18,936 nucleotides of DNA from an uncultured Bacillus sp. (GTDB lineage: Bacteria > Bacillota > Bacilli > Bacillales_B > DSM-18226): NCBI RefSeq assembly GCF_946478885.1, contig NZ_CAMLDX010000070.1:1-18936 (forward strand), given 5' to 3'. A program made the translations under genes and the position numbers. Under the pieces are notes generated by a model. The model saw only the letters and a program-made list of their open reading frames with translations. It ran no database searches and was not told the DNA's origin. The number at the start of each line of letters is the position of its first letter. Positions within the stretch are counted from its first letter, which is position 1. Of the stretch, positions 14,642-18,936 are shown piece by piece.

Positions 14642-17635
14642 TTGAAAATCGTTGAGATAAATATATATGGCTATGGGAAATTTGAAAACGTGACATTTAC
14701 TGAATTGCATGGGTATCAAGTATTCTATGGAGAAAATGAGGCTGGAAAATCGACGATTATGTCCTTTATTCACAGTATTTTATTTGGTTTTCCAACAAGA
14801 CAGCAGTCAGAGCTTCGCTACGAGCCCAAAAGGGGGGCAAAATACGGAGGCTCGCTGACTGTTATATTTCCGGAACAAGGTATGGCAGTGATTGAGCGTG
14901 TAAAAGGCAAGGCGTCCGGAGATGTCTCTGTAAGGTTAGAAAATGGCAGGACGGGCGGAGAAGACCTTATAAAGGAGCTTCTGTCATCTATTGATAAAGG
15001 AGTATTTCAGGCCATTTATTCCTTTAATTTACACGGTCTGCAGAACATTCACCAAATGAAAGGGGAAGATTTGGGCCGTTTTTTATTTTCAACAGGTGCA
15101 GTCGGCTCAGATCGATTAGTAAAGGCAGAGAATGATTTGAATAAGGAACTAGATTCGCGCTTTAAGCCGAACGGAAGAAATCCATTGCTGAATGCAAAGT
15201 TAAAGGAGCTGCGTCAGGTTTGGAACGAGCTGCGAAAGGCGGAGGAGAACAATGAACAATACATTCATTTAGTGGGAAAAAAAACAGCCGTCGAACAGAG
15301 AATAAAAGAAAAGCAGGAGGAGTCTTCTCGGCTTTCTCGCCAGCTTGTTCGTTTCGAAGAATGGAAAAAGGCGGAACCCTTGCTACGTCAGGAAACAGTA
15401 TTACAGGATGAATTATCGCAGTTAGGGAATGCCCCATTTCCTGAAGACGGACTGCAGCAACTGGAGCGTATAAAAGAGCTTCAAGAGGAAATAGAAAGAA
15501 AAAGGGCGGTTCTATCAACGCAAATTAAGAGCCTGCGCATTGAATTAGACGAAATAAAGCCTGACTTTAAGATGATTGAAAAAGAGCAGGAGATAAGTAC
15601 CGCTGCAGAAAGCCTGTCTGTTCTTGAACAGTGGAAGTTGGAAAATCTCCAGCTTCAGGTTAGGGTGAAGAAGCTCAATGAGGAAATGACTTTTTTGCAA
15701 AATAAGCTGCATCATCAATTCTCGGAAGAGGACATTCTAACGTCGGATACAAGTATTTACATGAGGGAGAGATCAGCTCGATTAATGACCGAGCAACAAC
15801 GGCTGAGTGATAAAAAACGCGAGCTTGATGAACTGTTTCAGAAGGAGCAGTTACGGCTTGAACAATTGGAAAAAGAGGTACACACGCTGCAAAATGAATT
15901 AATGCCTGATGCAGAGCGTCAAAAGTTAAAAGAGCAGCTATCTCTTTTTGGTTCCAGAGATTCTCTGCTATCTGCTTATGGGGAAGTGAAGGAGAGACTG
16001 TCATTTCTGAGCGAATCGCTTAAACGTGCAGAAAATCATCGAAGAAGAGAGCAAATACAAAATCTTACCTTTTTGATATTCTTATCTTTTCTTATAATAG
16101 CTGGATGGTTCGCTGAGCTGATAGTGATGTCAGTCGTAGGAGGAATCGGAATCATATTGGTTCTCTTTTTATTCATGAGAAGCCGTTCCCGACAGGAGGA
16201 GCCGCATTTACAGCGGGAGCTCCAGAAATGGGAGCGAAAGGAAGATGAGTATAAGGAGAAGTTGAATCAGCCAGATGAACAGCTGGATTTTTTGCAGCAG
16301 CAAATAAAAAAGGATGAAATGCAGCGGGAAAAATTGCTCAGTTTAACGGTGAAATTGGAAGAACAGCAGACCCGCTATGATCGTGTGATTGATCAATACG
16401 AGGCTTGGGAAAGAGAAAAGGCGGGTCTGAAAAAACAATTGCTGGCAGCAGGAAGAGAGATAAACATTCCTGAACGTATTGCTCTGAATTTTCTTTTTGA
16501 TTCCTTTCAGATCATGGATGATTTAAAACGAAATGTTCAAGAAAAACGGCATATTCTTGAACAAATCTCGGCCAATGAAAACTTGATTCAAACTGCAAAT
16601 AAACAACTGCAACAGCTGTTAGCGCCATTTTTTCCGGCAGACGAGCCCTTTCGGGAGGCTGTTCTTTCTTTAAGGAAAAAGGTTCGCATTGAATTGGAAA
16701 AAAGTATTAAATTCACGGAGAAAAAGCAGCAGTTAGACCATCTGGATGAGGAATATAGAGCATTGGATTTGGAGTGGAGTCGGCTTCATCAAGAACTATC
16801 GTTTCTTTTTTCAGGAGTATCAGCTGAAAATGAGGAACAATTCCGCCATATGGCCCGTACTGCAGTACATAGGAATGAACTGCTTGTAAGTCTGGAGAGG
16901 GTTTCCATGCAGTTGAAGATGATATCTCTGCAGGATGAGGAGAAGGCACAGCTTCTTGACGGAGTTCAATGGGAGGCCACTATTCAAGAGATGGAAGCGG
17001 AGAAAGAGTCTGGTGTGCAAATTTTAAATAGGCTTCATGAAGAACTGGCACAATTAAATTATAAAATTGGGCTGCTCGAAGAAGGAGGGACTTATGCCGA
17101 AGTCCTTCACCGCTTTAAGCTCCTGCAAAGTGATTTTCAGAAAGAAGCCCGCGAATGTGCTGTGTTTATGACGGCAAAAGAAGCTCTGGCAAAAACAGTG
17201 CAGACCTTTAAAGAGGAACGGATGCCGAAAATGCTTGCCGTGGCGCAAGAGTATTTATCCTTCTTAACAGATGAACATTATATTCGAATCCTCCCAAGGC
17301 AAGAAGGCAGTGGATTTCTCATTGAAAGCTGCAACGGTATTCTTTTTGAAGCAAACGAACTGAGCCAGGCTACAACGGAACAAATCTATGTATCAATCCG
17401 TTTGGCACTGGCGATGACGATCTATGAAAAATACAATCTCCCTATTATTATTGATGACAGCTTTGTTAATTTTGATGCTAAGAGAACTGAAAAAACAATT
17501 AAGCTGTTAAAACAACTTAATGGCCGTCAAATTTTATTTTTTACCTGTCATGAACATCTTTTAAAACATTTCAAGCAGGAGGATGTTATTCATTTGAAAC
17601 AAATCCGCTCTGCTTTGCCTGAACCGGGACAGTGA
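14642..17635 (+). CDS. yhaN: YhaN, SbcC/Rad50-like ATPase with a membrane hairpin
   Basis: A 997-residue partner of YhaO. The N-terminal ATPase half has Walker A GENEAGKST (30-38). Long heptad-like coiled coils (about 180-470 and 520-860) follow. The C-terminal half carries an ABC-type signature (ELSQATTEQIY, near 918-928), Walker B PIIIDDSF and the following NFD. Between the coiled coils, where Rad50/SbcC have a CxxC zinc hook, there are two adjoining hydrophobic spans (about 477-515, bases 16070-16185) ended by basic residues (MRSRSRQ), so the arms are probably tied to the membrane. TTG start with GGAGG 7 bases upstream. B. subtilis YhaN is about 963 aa. The stop codon lies within the probable end of an IS element, so the last residues may not be native. 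Confidence 0.92.
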   Translation: MKIVEINIYGYGKFENVTFTELHGYQVFYGENEAGKSTIMSFIHSILFGFPTRQQSELRYEPKRGAKYGGSLTVIFPEQGMAVIERVKGKASGDVSVRLENGRTGGEDLIKELLSSIDKGVFQAIYSFNLHGLQNIHQMKGEDLGRFLFSTGAVGSDRLVKAENDLNKELDSRFKPNGRNPLLNAKLKELRQVWNELRKAEENNEQYIHLVGKKTAVEQRIKEKQEESSRLSRQLVRFEEWKKAEPLLRQETVLQDELSQLGNAPFPEDGLQQLERIKELQEEIERKRAVLSTQIKSLRIELDEIKPDFKMIEKEQEISTAAESLSVLEQWKLENLQLQVRVKKLNEEMTFLQNKLHHQFSEEDILTSDTSIYMRERSARLMTEQQRLSDKKRELDELFQKEQLRLEQLEKEVHTLQNELMPDAERQKLKEQLSLFGSRDSLLSAYGEVKERLSFLSESLKRAENHRRREQIQNLTFLIFLSFLIIAGWFAELIVMSVVGGIGIILVLFLFMRSRSRQEEPHLQRELQKWERKEDEYKEKLNQPDEQLDFLQQQIKKDEMQREKLLSLTVKLEEQQTRYDRVIDQYEAWEREKAGLKKQLLAAGREINIPERIALNFLFDSFQIMDDLKRNVQEKRHILEQISANENLIQTANKQLQQLLAPFFPADEPFREAVLSLRKKVRIELEKSIKFTEKKQQLDHLDEEYRALDLEWSRLHQELSFLFSGVSAENEEQFRHMARTAVHRNELLVSLERVSMQLKMISLQDEEKAQLLDGVQWEATIQEMEAEKESGVQILNRLHEELAQLNYKIGLLEEGGTYAEVLHRFKLLQSDFQKEARECAVFMTAKEALAKTVQTFKEERMPKMLAVAQEYLSFLTDEHYIRILPRQEGSGFLIESCNGILFEANELSQATTEQIYVSIRLALAMTIYEKYNLPIIIDDSFVNFDAKRTEKTIKLLKQLNGRQILFFTCHEHLLKHFKQEDVIHLKQIRSALPEPGQ

Positions 17636-17760
17636 ACTACTCCCACCACTTACCACCCTTACAGGTCGCTTGAAGTGGGGGCTTCTCGACTTATCGTTAC
17701 TTTTACTAGCTAACGAAAACTGACCGAGCTAACCCTCTTGTTCCAAGAGTTCTTGTTTTT
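17632..17760 (-). ncRNA. Candidate omega-RNA (TnpB guide RNA) scaffold
   Basis: TnpB proteins use an RNA from the 3' end of their gene and the element's right end, with the flanking host bases as guide. The tnpB 3' flank here folds into: CTCTTG/CAAGAG with a triloop (17735-17749); TCGTTA/TAACGA (17694-17699 with 17711-17716), enclosed by CTCG/CGAG (17685-17688, 17725-17728); and the bulged terminal hairpin (17642-17681). The 5' end of the RNA probably lies inside tnpB and is not defined. The guide would be the minus strand left of about 17632, that is, the end of yhaN. Confidence 0.6.
17642..17681 (-). repeat. Subterminal imperfect hairpin of the IS605 right end
   Basis: The arms CCC-A-CCACTT (17642-17651) and AAGTGGGGG (17673-17681) form a 6-bp plus 3-bp stem with one unpaired base, around a 21-base loop. 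A stem with a single unpaired base next to the tip is what Y1 (TnpA) transposases bind at both ends of IS200/IS605 elements. Confidence 0.75.
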
Positions 17761-18877
17761 ATGCTAAAGCCAATAGGCGAATGCCTTCATTTTTGATATT
17801 GATTGCTGAGTTGTAATCACGATCTGCCACATAACCGCATGAACAACGGTAAGTACGTTCAGATAGCTTCATAGATTTTTCTGCACCACAACAAGAACAT
17901 TTTTTAGTCGAAGGGAACCACTTATCAATTTTTACAAGTTGTTTTCCTTGTTCTTTTAGCTTGTACGCTAAGAAAGTAGTGAACATACCCCAACCATTGT
18001 CGTGAACGCTTTTCCCAAAATGAAGGGCTTGAGACATTCCTTTCATGTTCAAGTCCTCGATCACGACTGCATCAAAGTTAGACGCTAACTCTTTTGACTT
18101 ATGGTGAAGGAAATTCATGCGTTGGTTCGCTACTTTCTCATGCAACTTTGCGACTACTAGACGTTGCTTGTTCCAACGTGCAGAACCTTTCTTACGCTTG
18201 GATAGAATGCTTTGTGCTTTTGCTAATTTCTCTGACATGACACGATAGTATCGAGGATAATTGGCTTTCTCATTCTCGCTGCTCACATAAAATTCAGACA
18301 TAGCAAAATCTAGCCCAACGACATTTTCTATTTTTTTAGGCTGTATGTCCTTTTCGTATTCTGTTAGTACAGACACATAATATTTTCCTGACTTCGTTCT
18401 GGAAATGGTACAGGATTTCAGTTTGTAGTTCTCAGGAATTTCTCTATGCTGTTTGATTTTTACAAGTTTTAGTTTTGGTAGTTTGATATGACCGTCTTTC
18501 AATTCGATGTTTCCATTGACTAAGTTAGTCGTGTAGGATTGTTTAGCTTTACGGTTCTTGAACTTTGGAAATTCAGCATTTCCTTCAAAGAAGTTCTTAT
18601 AAGCAGTTTGAAGGTTGATTTGTGCGTTCGCTAAAGCTAGTGAATCCACTTCTTTTAGGAATGGAAATTCACCTTTATACTTCGCAGGAGTCGGAAACTT
18701 TTGCTTTTTAAGCGTTTCCTTATCATCTTTGAACTTTTCATAGGTTTCCTTGCGTTCTGCTAACATCTTGTTATAGACAAAACGAACACAGCCAAACGTT
18801 TTGGCTAACAATACGGTTTGTTCTTTGTTTGGTAACATTCTAAATTTGAAAGCTTTGTTTTGTTTGGTCATATCCAT
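17759..18877 (-). CDS. tnpB: TnpB, RNA-guided nuclease of an IS605-type element
   Basis: A 372-residue TnpB, the family ancestral to Cas12 nucleases, usually 350-420 residues. Order: an OrfB N-terminal helix-turn-helix region (about 5-45, KFRMLPNKEQTVLLAKTFG), the WED-like and central region, then a RuvC domain split by a zinc finger. RuvC I GLDFAMSEF with Asp190; RuvC II VVIEDLNMKGM with Glu274; zinc finger Cys327-x2-Cys330 and Cys345-x-Cys347; RuvC III DRDYNSAINI (352-361). All catalytic positions are intact, so the protein is likely active. The ATG at 18877 begins 5 bases after the tnpA stop, with GTGAGGTGA before it; a second ATG at 18871 is also possible. TnpB cuts re-emptied donor sites guided by omega-RNA, which helps retain the element. 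Confidence 0.94.
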   Translation of the reverse strand: MDMTKQNKAFKFRMLPNKEQTVLLAKTFGCVRFVYNKMLAERKETYEKFKDDKETLKKQKFPTPAKYKGEFPFLKEVDSLALANAQINLQTAYKNFFEGNAEFPKFKNRKAKQSYTTNLVNGNIELKDGHIKLPKLKLVKIKQHREIPENYKLKSCTISRTKSGKYYVSVLTEYEKDIQPKKIENVVGLDFAMSEFYVSSENEKANYPRYYRVMSEKLAKAQSILSKRKKGSARWNKQRLVVAKLHEKVANQRMNFLHHKSKELASNFDAVVIEDLNMKGMSQALHFGKSVHDNGWGMFTTFLAYKLKEQGKQLVKIDKWFPSTKKCSCCGAEKSMKLSERTYRCSCGYVADRDYNSAINIKNEGIRLLALA

Positions 18878-18882
18878 TCACC

Positions 18883-18936
18883 TCACTTTTGACCTTGATT
18901 TTCAATATATTTTTTGATGGTATCTATTGGGGCACC
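18883..18936 (-). CDS. tnpA: C-terminal end of TnpA (Y1 transposase), partial
   Basis: The last 54 bases, read on the minus strand, encode GAPIDTIKKYIENQGQK followed by TGA. A terminal helix of the pattern (I/L)xxIKxYIExQ is the usual C-terminus of IS200/IS605 TnpA transposases, the single-strand-specific HUH enzymes with a catalytic Tyr. The rest of the gene lies beyond the window. It stops 5 bases before the tnpB ATG, the typical tandem arrangement. The call rests on only 17 residues plus the position before tnpB, so it is probable rather than certain. Confidence 0.7.
   Translation of the reverse strand, partial: GAPIDTIKKYIENQGQK

Larger units (their letters stand above)
17632..18936 (-). 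mobile_element. IS200/IS605-family element (tnpA + tnpB), truncated by the window edge
   Basis: A transposon on the minus strand with its right end against yhaN. It contains the tail of tnpA at the window edge, tnpB five bases after it, and about 125 non-coding bases with folded RNA elements and a subterminal hairpin with one unpaired base (17642-17681). The proposed terminus is TTCAC on the minus strand (17632-17636), about 6 bases beyond the hairpin foot, similar to the distance in known members such as IS608; the exact base is inferred. These elements move as single strands and make no target duplication. The left end lies beyond base 18936. Host DNA should resume there, perhaps with the native yhaN end and yhaM. 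Confidence 0.85.

Noticed and set aside
14289..14696. Minus-strand 135-aa frame across the yhaO-yhaN junction
   Set aside because: Antisense to two well-supported genes, without a ribosome site or recognisable product.
15162..15518. Long minus-strand open frame opposite yhaN (118 aa), and similar ones at 15675-16004 and 16713-17020
   Set aside because: They lie antisense within yhaN, have low-complexity Pro/His/Phe-rich products and no ribosome sites; they are shadows of its codon use.
1..18936. CRISPR array, tRNA or rRNA genes, prophage or defence island
   Set aside because: No regularly spaced repeats, no cloverleaf or rRNA-like sequence, and apart from the IS605-type element the genes are ordinary Bacillus chromosomal genes.

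Overview
The window is about 18.9 kb of low-GC chromosomal DNA from an endospore-forming member of the Bacillaceae. The evidence is an alpha/beta-type small acid-soluble spore protein, strong AGGAGG-type ribosome binding sites, frequent TTG starts, and a gene run (sspA/B-like, yheA, yhaX, hemZ, yhzC, yhaQ, yhaP, yhaO, yhaN) that matches the Bacillus subtilis yhe/yha region in content and nearly in order. Proteins are clearly diverged from B. subtilis, so this is a relative rather than that species.

Left part (1-6000, all minus strand): cydA-cydB for a cytochrome bd quinol oxidase, with several TGTGA half-sites upstream of cydA; then a CNNM/CorC-type membrane protein (DUF21 + CBS pair + CorC/HlyC domain) with a TTG start, its own terminator, and an upstream leader holding two mutually exclusive hairpins, one of which masks the Shine-Dalgarno; then a probable two-gene unit of a manganese-type cation diffusion facilitator and a RimJ/RimL-type acetyltransferase.

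Middle part (6000-11000): a 28-codon single-span membrane peptide with a strong RBS and a terminator, a minus-strand spore SASP gene, an 80-aa zinc-ribbon protein, yheA, the Cof-type HAD protein yhaX (Asn where the nucleophilic Asp is expected), hemZ (radical-SAM coproporphyrinogen oxidase-like), and the small minus-strand gene yhzC.

Right part (11000-18936): yhaQ-yhaP encode an ABC exporter of the Na+/drug-efflux (NatAB-like) type with overlapping genes. yhaO-yhaN encode an SbcD-like nuclease and an SbcC/Rad50-like ATPase that carries a transmembrane hairpin in its coiled coil. An IS200/IS605-family element lies against the 3' end of yhaN on the minus strand: a bulged subterminal hairpin, a candidate omega-RNA region, a full-length tnpB, and, cut by the window edge, the last 17 codons of tnpA. 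The element appears to supply the yhaN stop codon, and it stands where yhaM follows yhaN in B. subtilis. No CRISPR array, tRNA or rRNA was seen. The most unusual observations are the IS605 junction with yhaN, the SD-masking leader upstream of the CNNM gene, and the unannotated 28-aa membrane peptide.
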